From: an uncultured Umboniibacter sp.
GTDB taxonomy: Bacteria > Pseudomonadota > Gammaproteobacteria > Pseudomonadales > DSM-25080
DNA length: 32,635 nt
Direction of reading: 5' to 3'
Assembly (NCBI RefSeq): GCF_947497555.1
Contig: NZ_CANMGY010000016.1
Location: 1-32,635, forward strand
How positions within the stretch are numbered: the stretch's first letter is position 1; the number at the start of each line of letters is the position of its first letter. The notes below the pieces were generated by a model that saw only the letters and a list, made by a program, of their open reading frames with translations, did not search any database and was not told the origin of the DNA. Positions 8,575-17,299 of the stretch are shown here, piece after piece. A program made the position numbers and the translations under genes.

Positions 8575-9356
8575 GTTCAATCTATAAGCGAAATCGCTGG
8601 GAGATCTGGCGCGATGTCATCATCGCGCTGTTCGTCCGCGAGATTAAGACCGGGTTTAATGATAAATTTGGGATCAGCTGGAGTGTTGTTTCACCAGTTG
8701 CGTTCATCTTTATTATTTCCTTTGTCCGCGGGAGAATGACTGGCGATCTTGTCTTTACCATGCCGATGTTTACGTTTATGGCTATGGGCTTTTTGACCTT
8801 TCAATTTTTTACGGAAGGAATGAATTCGTGTGCTTCGTCATTAAGATCATCACGTTCACTCTTTGCTCTCCGTCAGGTACAGCCTATTAGCGCAGTCATC
8901 GCAGCAGCCATATTTTCATTTCTCACAAAGCTTGCTACGTTAGCGATAATCGTGTTGATTATGTATTTTTTAGGTATGGAGCTCCGTTTAGATAGTCCCT
9001 TAACACTTCTTTTATCTCTGACGTTGTTGTGGCTAATAGCTTGCTCTTTGGGTTTGATAATTGGCATCGCGGCTATGTTCGTACCCGAAGTCAAGAAAGT
9101 TTGGGATTTGGCGACAAGACCGCTGCTCTTCATTTCCTGTGTATTCTTTTCTATTAACGAAATGCCACGCGAATTTTGGCCATATTTTTATTGGAATCCG
9201 TTGGCACAATCTATTGAGTTATCTCGTCACTCACTCTATGGCTCCTACCCGCCGGGACCGATGAACTTCGAATTTTTAGCTCTGGTGGCTTTGACGATGG
9301 TCTTTGCAGCTTGTGCCGTGTATCAAGCAACTTGGAAGCACTCTTTAGGTCGTTAA
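8571..9356 (+). CDS. kpsM: capsule ABC transporter permease KpsM
   Basis: Inner-membrane permease of the ABC-2 family that moves the finished polysaccharide across the inner membrane. It is 261 aa, against 258 in E. coli KpsM, with about six hydrophobic segments. The N-terminal cytoplasmic part (RDVIIALFVREIKTGFNDK) and the end (NPLAQSIELSRHSLYG) are typical of KpsM/Wzm permeases. The start is GTG within a four-base overlap with kpsD, so translation is coupled. The ATPase gene follows three bases after the stop. Confidence 0.93.
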   Translation: MSSIYKRNRWEIWRDVIIALFVREIKTGFNDKFGISWSVVSPVAFIFIISFVRGRMTGDLVFTMPMFTFMAMGFLTFQFFTEGMNSCASSLRSSRSLFALRQVQPISAVIAAAIFSFLTKLATLAIIVLIMYFLGMELRLDSPLTLLLSLTLLWLIACSLGLIIGIAAMFVPEVKKVWDLATRPLLFISCVFFSINEMPREFWPYFYWNPLAQSIELSRHSLYGSYPPGPMNFEFLALVALTMVFAACAVYQATWKHSLGR

Positions 9357-9359
9357 CAT

Positions 9360-10010
9360 ATGTTGAAACTTAAGAACCTAAGTAAATTCTATCCTTCTAA
9401 GTTGGGTAAGCAATACGTATTCAAAGACTTGGATTTCAGCTTTCCTACTGAACGGAGTATTGCTCTTATTGGACCTAACGGAGCTGGTAAGTCAACATTA
9501 TTCAGGATGCTGGCAAAGAGTGAGTATCCTAATGCGGGTAGAATTGTTAGTGATGTCAATATTTCTTGGCCGATAGCACTTAAAACCGCCATGCATCAGA
9601 ATATGACCGGTCAAGAGAACGCGCGCTTCATTGCTAAGGTTAACGGCGTCGCCGATATTGATGAGTATGAACGCCGTGTTTTAGAATTTGCGGATATAGG
9701 GAATAAGTACTTTCTGCCAACACGCGGATACTCATCGGGTATGAAAGCTCGTTTGGCCTTTGCTTGTGCTACTGCTATTGACTTTGATATTTACCTGATC
9801 GATGAGGCAACCTCGGTTGGAGACGCTAACTTTCGAGTTAAGGCGCGAGAGAAACTGGACGAAAAATCAAAGGTCGCCGGTATCATTATGGTTAGTCATG
9901 AACTAGAAGAATTGCGTCGCTACTGTGACTGCGCCATTCTGATCTGTGATGGCGAACTTACCTTTTACGAAGATTTAGAAGAGGCTATTAGTGTCTATCA
10001 AAACACATAG
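9360..10010 (+). CDS. kpsT: capsule ABC transporter ATPase KpsT
   Basis: ATP-binding subunit pairing with KpsM. It is 216 aa, close to the 219 of E. coli KpsT, and lacks the long C-terminal carbohydrate-binding extension of Wzt proteins. Walker A is GPNGAGKST (38-46). The signature motif is the degenerate YSSGMKAR (124-131) common to polysaccharide exporters. Walker B is IYLIDEA (144-150), and the switch His is in MVSHE (His180). The absent C-terminal domain argues for a capsule-type exporter that does not read a terminal sugar through a Wzt-style domain. A start at ATG 9360, three bases after kpsM, suits coupled expression. Confidence 0.93.
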   Translation: MLKLKNLSKFYPSKLGKQYVFKDLDFSFPTERSIALIGPNGAGKSTLFRMLAKSEYPNAGRIVSDVNISWPIALKTAMHQNMTGQENARFIAKVNGVADIDEYERRVLEFADIGNKYFLPTRGYSSGMKARLAFACATAIDFDIYLIDEATSVGDANFRVKAREKLDEKSKVAGIIMVSHELEELRRYCDCAILICDGELTFYEDLEEAISVYQNT

Positions 10011-10031
10011 ACTCATAAAGAGATCCTGAAT

Positions 10032-11204
10032 ATGTTAATTGCTATAAAACTAAGAGAATACGTTGAGAATATTAAGATTGAAAGTGTGTTTAAGAATGTG
10101 AATTTTTGGACGCTAATATTACCGGTTTTGGCCTTCGCTATTTATAGTGAAATGGTCGCTTCCGAGCGCTTCGAAAGTCGTTCGATGCTTACTGTTCAGT
10201 CTTCAGAGCAAGCCGCTGTTGACCCCGTGATGATGGTGATGGGGATGTCGGCCGGCTCAAGCAGTATTCAGGATGCCGAACTGGTGAAAGCCTATGTTAC
10301 GTCTAATGATATGTTGGGACTTCTTGATCAAGAAGTTGCCCTGAAGTCATTGTACACTAATAGCGACATTGATTATTTCTCTCGCTTAGATACTAATTCC
10401 ACCATTGAGGAATTTTTCGACTTTTACCTTTCTCATATCGCCGTCGAGGTAGATACCGCTAGTGGGATTATTACGCTCACCAGTCAAGGTTTTGACCAGG
10501 CTTCAGCGCAGCAAATTAACGAGGCGATTGTTAGGCACGCAGAGGCCTATATTAATTCTATTTCTCGTGGCTTAGCAGAGAATAAACTGCGATTTATGCT
10601 TGAGGAATCAGATAGGACACTTGCGGACTTGAAGCTAGAGCAGGAGAGGTTACTATCATTTCAAAATCAACATGGTTTATTAGACCCTTTAGCCGAAGGA
10701 ATGGCATTTCAGCAAATTACTTATGGATTGGAATCACAAATCGCGGCAGTTGAATCTCAGCTATTGGCGGCTAAGCAGAGTATGACTGCTAGTGCTCCCG
10801 AAGTTCTTATTTTAGAGTCTCAACTCGTTGCGCTTCAAGAACAACTTCGTCAAGAGCGTTCAAGATTGTCACAAATAGATGAATCTAGTCCGCTTTCGAT
10901 AAATTTGGCTAACGCAACTGCGAATGGTTCTTCTGTGAGTGAGGTACTAACGGAATACTCAGAGTTAAAGCTTAGTCACGAATTGGCATTGCAGACATAT
11001 AGTGCTACTCAGATGAGTATTGCAGCCGCCACGGTTGAAACCTATCGCCAAGCCAAATACCTAGTGACGCTTGAGCAATCAACTCTACCAGAGGGTAGCA
11101 AGTATCCATCTGTGTTCTATAACGTGCTGCTGCTATTCGTTGTTCTGTTAATGTTGAATGGTATTGTAAGGATTATTGTTGCGACCGTAAGAGAATTGGG
11201 TTGA
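10032..11204 (+). CDS. kpsE: KpsE-like inner-membrane capsule export protein
   Basis: Polysaccharide co-polymerase-type (PCP-3, KpsE/CtrB/BexC family) adaptor that links the ABC transporter to the KpsD channel. It is 390 aa, against 382 in E. coli KpsE. One membrane helix lies near residues 26-43 and a second near 362-382, leaving a large periplasmic part. The latter contains a coiled-coil stretch (about 190-290, with SDRTLADLKLEQERLL and ESQLVALQEQLRQERSRL). The proline-containing segment before the second helix (EGSKYPSVFYN) is usual for this family. It follows kpsT by 21 bp with AAGAGAT upstream of ATG 10032. Confidence 0.85.
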   Translation: MLIAIKLREYVENIKIESVFKNVNFWTLILPVLAFAIYSEMVASERFESRSMLTVQSSEQAAVDPVMMVMGMSAGSSSIQDAELVKAYVTSNDMLGLLDQEVALKSLYTNSDIDYFSRLDTNSTIEEFFDFYLSHIAVEVDTASGIITLTSQGFDQASAQQINEAIVRHAEAYINSISRGLAENKLRFMLEESDRTLADLKLEQERLLSFQNQHGLLDPLAEGMAFQQITYGLESQIAAVESQLLAAKQSMTASAPEVLILESQLVALQEQLRQERSRLSQIDESSPLSINLANATANGSSVSEVLTEYSELKLSHELALQTYSATQMSIAAATVETYRQAKYLVTLEQSTLPEGSKYPSVFYNVLLLFVVLLMLNGIVRIIVATVRELG

Positions 11205-11251
11205 TATCCAGCTGGATAGAGTGAAAGAGAAATAAAAAGAGTAGGCAAGTG

Positions 11252-12220
11252 ATGAAAAAGCGTTTGATGGTTGCGGCAATAGCTAAAGACGAGGCCGCGT
11301 ATCTCCCCGAGTGGATTGCTTATCACTTGATGCTTGGCGTTGATCACATACGTGTATTCGTAAATAACCTCGAGGATAATACTCGAGAGTTGCTGGAGAC
11401 CATCGCGCTGTTTGCTCCGATATCGATTTATGAGGCTGATATCTATTGGCAAAAAGATAAATCATTTCCCATCGACAACCTCACTAATGAAGAATTCTTT
11501 GCTAAAAATCATTTTCAGGCCAGAGCTATGTCTAAGATGTATCGAATGGCTACGCTCGAAGGATATGACTATTTTACCTCCATTGATGTGGATGAGTTTA
11601 TTTACCTGGGCGGGTACTCGCTGGAATATTTCTTAACTGAGGTCGTTAACGGACGCCCCACGCGCCTTCAGTGGTTTAATGTAGCAGGCGAGGCGGACGA
11701 ATTTTCACATCCAATTGTTGGCAGTCTTGCTGGGGATTTTGTTCCGTTACACAAGCTGATTATTCCAACTGGTATTAATGGAATTGTGTTTAGTTCGCCT
11801 CACAGCCTTGTGCATACAAGACCGAAGGATTGCTTGTCGTTCAGCGGCGACAACGCGCCATGTATTATCCACCGATATCACCGCTCAGAGCGAGAATACT
11901 TATCAATGCTCGGAAAAGGTGATGTTCTCCACACAGTCGGTCAGCTTAAGTCCAATAGAGTTGGTTTTGATCTAAACCCTCGCAGCTCACTGCTGATCCC
12001 GCAAGCGCTCATCGATAATTTTGAGACGGCATACCAACATATGCTGGCTGAAAACGGAGTAAGTGATCATCTTATTGCGGGGCGTAAGTTCGTGTTACAG
12101 CGAGCGCAGTTCGTAAAGGACTATTTCGCTCAGCTAAGTGAAGACGAATCAAATAAGCTTCGAATGTTCGATGGCACAATGCTAAAGCCGGGCAAAGCCT
12201 GTATCAAATTTTGGAACTAA
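11252..12220 (+). CDS. glycosyltransferase, GT92/GT2-like
   Basis: Predicted GT-A glycosyltransferase of 322 aa. The N terminus AIAKDEAAYLPEWIAYHLML (about 10-29) and VDHIRVFVNN match the pattern of the GT92/Glyco_tranf_2_4 group, in which KxExxYLxEWxxYHxxxGVDH begins the nucleotide-sugar site. The metal-binding DVDEF motif follows YDYFTS (around residue 113-118). No signal or membrane segment is seen, so it is cytoplasmic. It is the first enzyme gene after the export genes, separated from kpsE by about 47 bp, and probably adds one sugar of the repeat. GTG 11249 lies directly before ATG 11252 and is an equal alternative. The donor and acceptor cannot be told from sequence. Confidence 0.75.
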   Translation: MKKRLMVAAIAKDEAAYLPEWIAYHLMLGVDHIRVFVNNLEDNTRELLETIALFAPISIYEADIYWQKDKSFPIDNLTNEEFFAKNHFQARAMSKMYRMATLEGYDYFTSIDVDEFIYLGGYSLEYFLTEVVNGRPTRLQWFNVAGEADEFSHPIVGSLAGDFVPLHKLIIPTGINGIVFSSPHSLVHTRPKDCLSFSGDNAPCIIHRYHRSEREYLSMLGKGDVLHTVGQLKSNRVGFDLNPRSSLLIPQALIDNFETAYQHMLAENGVSDHLIAGRKFVLQRAQFVKDYFAQLSEDESNKLRMFDGTMLKPGKACIKFWN

Positions 12221-12224
12221 CTAG

Positions 12225-13718
12225 ATGCGTGAAGTAGCGACCAGTTATCCATTTTCGTTAAGCACTTTTTTCGCTCGAGTAGTACTTGGCGTGCAAAGTG
12301 GTAAACAAGATATGCTTATTACTATCTTGAACGAGATCCTCAAGGAGGACAAACTCGTAATCGAGCATCCGAAGCGTCCAGAGATTCTGACTCGCTGCTA
12401 TCGCAGTGAGGAAATCCGTTTTGGTAATGTACTCTGTTTCGCGGATGGCGATGGTGATAATCGCTGGTTCTGGATTCAAACCTGTAGTCTTGTAGATGGC
12501 GCGGTTATTGATGATGTTTGCTATCAACTTCATGGCAATACTTTTGGTGATAATGCAGTCGCGAATATCGGCTACGATTTATTACATCGAATCGACACTG
12601 CAGCCTATTTTATTAAACCTAAGGTGTTTGATGGCGCGCTATTAAGTCACTCTAGACCCGCCCACTTCTTTTACGATCAGATGCTCAACTTGCCCCTGCT
12701 ACCTGCACTTCAGGATTCAGTAATTAGCGTATCTGAGACTTGTTTCTTTAATCCAGCGCTCTTGGGCTATAACACACAGACTAAGGCTGCCGGATGGTCC
12801 ATTAGACCTCAAACGGTCCCAGCGAACTATCACGTTGCTAGTGCTTTCGAAGATCAGTTAACATCTTGGGCGCGGAATAACCGCGTGGATTTCCCTCCGG
12901 AAGCATTCATTTTGTGGGTGGGAGTAGCAGACGAAAAACGCTGCTGGCAACAACAGGTGGAAGGCTATGCTAGTCTAATTACTGCGATACACACGAAGAT
13001 TTCAAGGCAGATAGTTGTATTAGTTGATGGCTATACCGCCTATGCTGGCGAGGAAATTGACGTGCCGTCGGAGAAGGCTCTGTTCAGTCGATTACAGGCT
13101 GAAGTATCAGTGCCAGTTCAATGGGTATCGCTGATTGGTAAAGACTATGCCACTAAGCTTCGTCACGGTGTTAGTATGACGGCGTTCGCAACCTATATCG
13201 GCACTCAGTCAATGTTACCGCTGAGGTTTTTGAAGTCAAGCGGGGTAGTGCATTCCAATGGAGTGTATGGGTCAGGATTAAAGATTGCAGAATTCCCTAA
13301 CGCGAGACGGGTGCCGTTTCGGGAGGTGAAAAATGTCCAGTCTTCCGTCGCTCTAAAAGGTGATTACGTCAGCTATCATATGCCGTGGCAATCACTCTTT
13401 AATGCTATCGTTGATGCGTTGAATCTCAATGACGTAGAGCTTGAGTTTATACCCTCTCTAGATATCTTTGCGAATGAGGAAGACACGTTGAACGAAGATC
13501 CATTTTTGGCATTAGGAGAGCGAGTTTCTACCTTCAGGCAGTCGGCAGATATCTTGCGAGAAGTTGCACTCACTTATGAAGCTGTCGGCGATTTCGACAC
13601 CGCACTCAAGCTGATGTCTAAGGCCTTGGAGTTACGACCTACTGGTAAAGTAATCATTAGTAAAGTCGAGTATTATCGTCAACAGATTATAGACAGCCAG
13701 TTAGAAGGAAAGAATTAG
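12225..13718 (+). CDS. protein of unrecognised family with C-terminal TPR, possibly a glycosyltransferase
   Basis: A 497-aa cytoplasmic protein I cannot place. The segment SHSRPAHFFYDQMLNLPLL (141-159) recalls the HNYFHWL/D motif of GT61-type glycosyltransferases, and FILWVGVADEKRCW (228-241) may begin a second Rossmann-like half. The block VSLIGKDYATKL, TAFATYIGTQ, LPLRF and GVVHSN (301-345) is conserved in the truncated gene at the right end of the window, so it probably marks the active core. Residues 443-485 look like one TPR unit ending in ELRPTGKVI. The gene starts five bases after the preceding stop, within the export operon. A role in building the polysaccharide is inferred from position only. 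Confidence 0.6.
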   Translation: MREVATSYPFSLSTFFARVVLGVQSGKQDMLITILNEILKEDKLVIEHPKRPEILTRCYRSEEIRFGNVLCFADGDGDNRWFWIQTCSLVDGAVIDDVCYQLHGNTFGDNAVANIGYDLLHRIDTAAYFIKPKVFDGALLSHSRPAHFFYDQMLNLPLLPALQDSVISVSETCFFNPALLGYNTQTKAAGWSIRPQTVPANYHVASAFEDQLTSWARNNRVDFPPEAFILWVGVADEKRCWQQQVEGYASLITAIHTKISRQIVVLVDGYTAYAGEEIDVPSEKALFSRLQAEVSVPVQWVSLIGKDYATKLRHGVSMTAFATYIGTQSMLPLRFLKSSGVVHSNGVYGSGLKIAEFPNARRVPFREVKNVQSSVALKGDYVSYHMPWQSLFNAIVDALNLNDVELEFIPSLDIFANEEDTLNEDPFLALGERVSTFRQSADILREVALTYEAVGDFDTALKLMSKALELRPTGKVIISKVEYYRQQIIDSQLEGKN

Positions 13719-13722
13719 TAGT

Positions 13723-14532
13723 ATGTCCAAATTTGATTTAGTGTCGTTATCCGGGGTGAATTATACTATCAACACCCCTGAGCCCACTCGCAGTGATCCA
13801 AGCGCGTATCTATTTGCCTACGCGAAAAGTGGCTCCACACTAATGGATAGATTGGTGAGAGAGTACTGTGGGGCAATCAAGCAGGCTTCATTCTCTCTTT
13901 TCGGGGAGGCCTTTCAGCAGGGCGTTCGACCGCAAGATATTGGTGAAGATGCATCGGTCTGCTTCGCAGATACGGGAATAGTATATACCGGTTTTCGAAG
14001 CTACCCGCTATCCTTTAAATTGAATCTAAAACCTTCAAAAAATTTGATTTTGGTGCGCGACCCTCGTGATATGCTGGTGTCTCTGTACTATTCAATTGCA
14101 AAGAGCCATGTTGCGTTAAATGATAAGGACGGAAGTTGGCAACGAGAACGCCAAGAAGTTCAGAGTAAGCAGCTTAATGAATTTGTTCTAGAACGTTCAT
14201 TCAGCTATGCAGAATACTTTAAGTGGTATGGTCATGCTTTTCAGGGTGTAGATGTTAAAGTTGTTCGTTACGAAGATATTATCTACAAGAAGCTTGAGTG
14301 GATGGTTGATTTGGTTAATTGGTTAGGCCTACCGCTTGATATGGCAATTCTTGAGAAAGTTGTCGCTAAGCATGACGTCCTTCCCGAGGCCGAGGACGAA
14401 GGATCTCATATTCGCCAGGTTCACCCTGGGAATTATAAGGCAAAGTTGGAGCGTGAAACTATTATGAAGTTGAATCGCCGTCTGATTACCTTTTTGGAAA
14501 CCTATGGCTACGATGACATTTTCACGCGTTAA
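13723..14532 (+). CDS. sulfotransferase (Sulfotransfer_1 family)
   Basis: A 269-aa predicted PAPS-dependent sulfotransferase. It has the loop FAYAKSGSTLMDRLV (31-45) and the 3'-phosphate site LVRDPRDMLVSLYYS, with Arg112 and Ser120 eight residues apart. It also has the familiar VVRYEDI strand and a basic C-terminal region with HPGNYKAKL, comparable to the GxxGxWK segment that closes the PAPS site in this family. It ends the plus-strand export operon, four bases after the preceding gene. This position, in one transcript with kpsDMTE, is the strongest sign that sulfation acts on the exported polysaccharide. Confidence 0.85.
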   Translation: MSKFDLVSLSGVNYTINTPEPTRSDPSAYLFAYAKSGSTLMDRLVREYCGAIKQASFSLFGEAFQQGVRPQDIGEDASVCFADTGIVYTGFRSYPLSFKLNLKPSKNLILVRDPRDMLVSLYYSIAKSHVALNDKDGSWQRERQEVQSKQLNEFVLERSFSYAEYFKWYGHAFQGVDVKVVRYEDIIYKKLEWMVDLVNWLGLPLDMAILEKVVAKHDVLPEAEDEGSHIRQVHPGNYKAKLERETIMKLNRRLITFLETYGYDDIFTR

Positions 14533-14655
14533 GCATAGCTAAGGTAGTCTTATAATTCTTAGTATGGCTTTGAAGGGGATTCGTCACATTCAACGCGTGG
14601 TAAGTGATGTACGATAATAAATAACAAGAAGGGATAGGTACCACTCGCTTCAATA

Positions 14656-14679
14656 ACGCAGCGCAATCGACAGCTGCGT
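14656..14679. terminator. hairpin between convergent genes, possible terminator
   Basis: Perfect 7-bp inverted repeat ACGCAGC (14656-14662) and GCTGCGT (14673-14679) around a 10-nt loop. It lies in the 178-bp space between the converging genes ending at 14532 and 14711. Neither side carries a T-run, so intrinsic termination is doubtful. Confidence 0.3.
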
Positions 14680-14710
14680 AATTGCAAGCTTAGAGGAATC
14701 ATCGTATTCG

Positions 14711-16948
14711 TTAAAAATCTTCACCCGCGGTCAGTTTAACTTCAATACTTGTCGACAGGCGAAGAGCTAGCTCAGTAAATGAGCTCCAGCCGCTACCTAG
14801 TAGTATCTTCGATCGAGACAACATAATCGCATCAGCGAGTGCATACTTTAGGTCATCGGCGTCACGATAGGCATCCGTTTCCCGCGTTAGCGCTCGCATG
14901 CGCTTACCAAGTTTAGCTCCCATTTTTTCATAGGTAGAAGCAAGGTCGGCGGCACAGAATATCCCGAGATTGTTATGCTCCGGCATATCTTTGATCTTTT
15001 CTAGGAAGCGACTGTAGTGACTTTTATCTCGCCATTCCGTGATGGCTGAATGGCTTTCTGCTGTCCAGTTCTCAGTTGAATCGTACGACGCCAGTTGCTG
15101 TCCAGATCCACCCTGCATGCGGATGTGGCAGCCAATTCCCGCTTTATAATATACGCTGTCCAATATCTCCTGGACCGATGAAGTTGGTTTCAACGCTTGC
15201 AGGAATAAGTTGTCTTCAGTCCAACTAGAGCTAGGGTGGTTCAGTGTATAGGCCGAGCGGATAACTATGTCCCCAGAAGGAGGGAAATTGATCAACTCGT
15301 CTTTGATATGGCCCTGCTCTAATTCCATGTAAGTTATACTGGTAACTGAGCGCTGCTTCATCGAGTAAAATGGCTTGGCGGCGATACTTGCGAGTTGATA
15401 GTCGAATAGATCTGAAACTTTACAGTTACAGTGATTATCAGGAACCCAAACTAAGATAAGCTCAAACCCTTCCTTATTGGCAATACTAGCTGCACTGGCC
15501 AGAGCTCGAAGTCTGTTCCCCAACCCATGTTGGACTTCTATGTAAAGCCGCTGTTTACTAGTATCAGTCAGTTGGCCTTCGTGTAATTGGATAGGCTCGA
15601 TTGCAGCTCGTCCCGCGCTGATACGTACTTTATTGAGAAGCTCGATACCTTCAGAAGTTAGGACTTGAATCGGGCGATCCAGTGACTCAGTGACCAAAGT
15701 TCTTTCGCAACGGGCAGTGCCCACCGCAACAAGCAAAGATGGGTCGGTAGCTTTGGAGGAATCTCCTTTTACAGTACTTTCCTTGTTTGTCAGCAGGAGT
15801 TTGGTAGAAATTTTGAAATCAATACCGCTACTGTATTCATTAAGTAGAAACTCACAAACTAAAGGCTGGTCAAATTGAGAAGCCAGTCTCCATTCAGTAG
15901 TTCGAAGGTAGGCCGAGAGCGCTAGTGCTTCTGCATGCTTGACTACCCATTGTGGAATTTCTTTATCTTCAGTATCTCGCTTCAGTAAATACTCGTTGTC
16001 GCCAGAGTGCTCAATTAAATAATTTTGTCGATTGTCCGGCCACCATTGATCCCATGTCGCAGCGATATACTTGTTACGAGTATTTTGAAAATCTGTAGCG
16101 GTAAATTTTCCCAAAATGTTCGATTTGATAACATCTTGATTGGCCATTCGACTTTGATCCTCCTGCTCAATATGCAAGATTGTTTCGGGCTTCAAGTAGC
16201 TTTGTGCTAAGCCGCGAGATGAAAGCCTCTGATAGAGGTCTGAATCATCCCAGCCATAAGTTCGAATAAACTCGTTGTAATAGGATACTTGGCGAAGATC
16301 CGCGGTACGACAGCCAAAACTGCCGTTAACGAAAACCTGTGTCTCATCAGTATGAGCAAGGGCCTGCTCCCATGACCCGCGAATAAAGTGATTGTCATCA
16401 AATCGGTTGGCTTCGATAAAGTCAGCTGACACCAGAATATCAGCATCAAGCTTATAAACAGTTTTTCTTGAAACGCACTGTAACCCGACGTTAAATGCAT
16501 AGGTGAGAATCCATCGAGGCTCGTCCTGAACTCTAAGAATGGTGATCCTCGGGTCATCGAGATGGGGCAAAATGGTCTCAGAGACTGGTGTTGTTGAAGA
16601 CCAATCTACAATAATGATTTCGTCTACTGAAGTCCGCAGCCAGCTTTCTAGAGCCTTTAAAAGGTTTTCGTTACGATCCATACAGGCAGTTACAAAAGAA
16701 ACACCATCCTTCAGCGGTTGGTTTGATGTGAAGTGAAAGGTGTCTCTACCTAAAATCATTTGATCTATTCGAAGTTTTAGATCCAATCCAAGCTGTGCGT
16801 TGGCACGCTTCACTAGTGAATTCAAAAGATCGCGGTCGGAATCACTTAGGTCAACTGAAGATAGTTGTGCGTAGTAGTTTAAGAAAAGCTCCGAATTATC
16901 TTGCTCGATGGCAGAAATTAGCTGTTTGAATAGTTGATATTTTTGCAT
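14711..16948 (-). CDS. bifunctional glycosyltransferase: GT2 domain plus fucosyltransferase-like domain
   Basis: A 745-aa fusion. The GT-A part includes SFVTACMDRNENLLKALESW (84-103), VDWSS (114-118), the metal-binding DAD (168-170) and GWDDSDL (232-238). The last resembles the galactosyltransferase/chondroitin-synthase C-terminal acceptor motif. Residues 1-455 are homologous along their length to the separate enzyme at 20221-21603. Residues 466-745 are a second, GT-B-like module with GLGNRLRALASA (475-486), VWVPDNHCNCKVSDLF (500-515), CHIRMQGG (607-614) and LLGSGWSSFTELAL (716-729). This pattern is seen in NodZ/GT11-like fucosyltransferases. ATG 16948 is preferred because its N terminus lines up with the homologue; a TTG at 16987 would add 13 residues. 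It would add two successive sugars. The fucose assignment is tentative. Confidence 0.75.
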   Translation of the reverse strand: MQKYQLFKQLISAIEQDNSELFLNYYAQLSSVDLSDSDRDLLNSLVKRANAQLGLDLKLRIDQMILGRDTFHFTSNQPLKDGVSFVTACMDRNENLLKALESWLRTSVDEIIIVDWSSTTPVSETILPHLDDPRITILRVQDEPRWILTYAFNVGLQCVSRKTVYKLDADILVSADFIEANRFDDNHFIRGSWEQALAHTDETQVFVNGSFGCRTADLRQVSYYNEFIRTYGWDDSDLYQRLSSRGLAQSYLKPETILHIEQEDQSRMANQDVIKSNILGKFTATDFQNTRNKYIAATWDQWWPDNRQNYLIEHSGDNEYLLKRDTEDKEIPQWVVKHAEALALSAYLRTTEWRLASQFDQPLVCEFLLNEYSSGIDFKISTKLLLTNKESTVKGDSSKATDPSLLVAVGTARCERTLVTESLDRPIQVLTSEGIELLNKVRISAGRAAIEPIQLHEGQLTDTSKQRLYIEVQHGLGNRLRALASAASIANKEGFELILVWVPDNHCNCKVSDLFDYQLASIAAKPFYSMKQRSVTSITYMELEQGHIKDELINFPPSGDIVIRSAYTLNHPSSSWTEDNLFLQALKPTSSVQEILDSVYYKAGIGCHIRMQGGSGQQLASYDSTENWTAESHSAITEWRDKSHYSRFLEKIKDMPEHNNLGIFCAADLASTYEKMGAKLGKRMRALTRETDAYRDADDLKYALADAIMLSRSKILLGSGWSSFTELALRLSTSIEVKLTAGEDF

Positions 16949-17299
16949 GGTTGAACTTATGGCTTCTAGAAAAGTATTTGATAGCAATGATCATATCATC
17001 TTAGGGTTCGATGTGCTGTATTACGCGTCCCGAATTTTTATGGTTAGTTGAGCTTTGAATGTCTTTTCATTGTGCCAGACATTTCGGTGGTTGATTAGCG
17101 AGTATGCTATCTCATCGACTTTCAAATGATGTCTATTTAGCGTAATATTCGCAACAAACTAGTGCGCTTAGTGACGCTAGATTGGCATGGCCTATTGTCT
17201 TTGTCCCGCCCTCCAAGTAATGAGTGTATGACGAGTGTTCTGCGTTCGCCAACTGTATTGATCAGCTGGTCACTTAAGAAATGGTAGTTGCATATTTAA
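16949..17299. other. 351-bp divergent intergenic region
   Basis: It separates two genes read outward and so must hold promoters for both. The best plus-strand candidate is TTTCAA (17120-17125), 17 bp, TAATAT (17143-17148), matching the consensus at only 3/6 and 4/6 positions. No small gene, strong hairpin or repeat was found. Confidence 0.3.
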
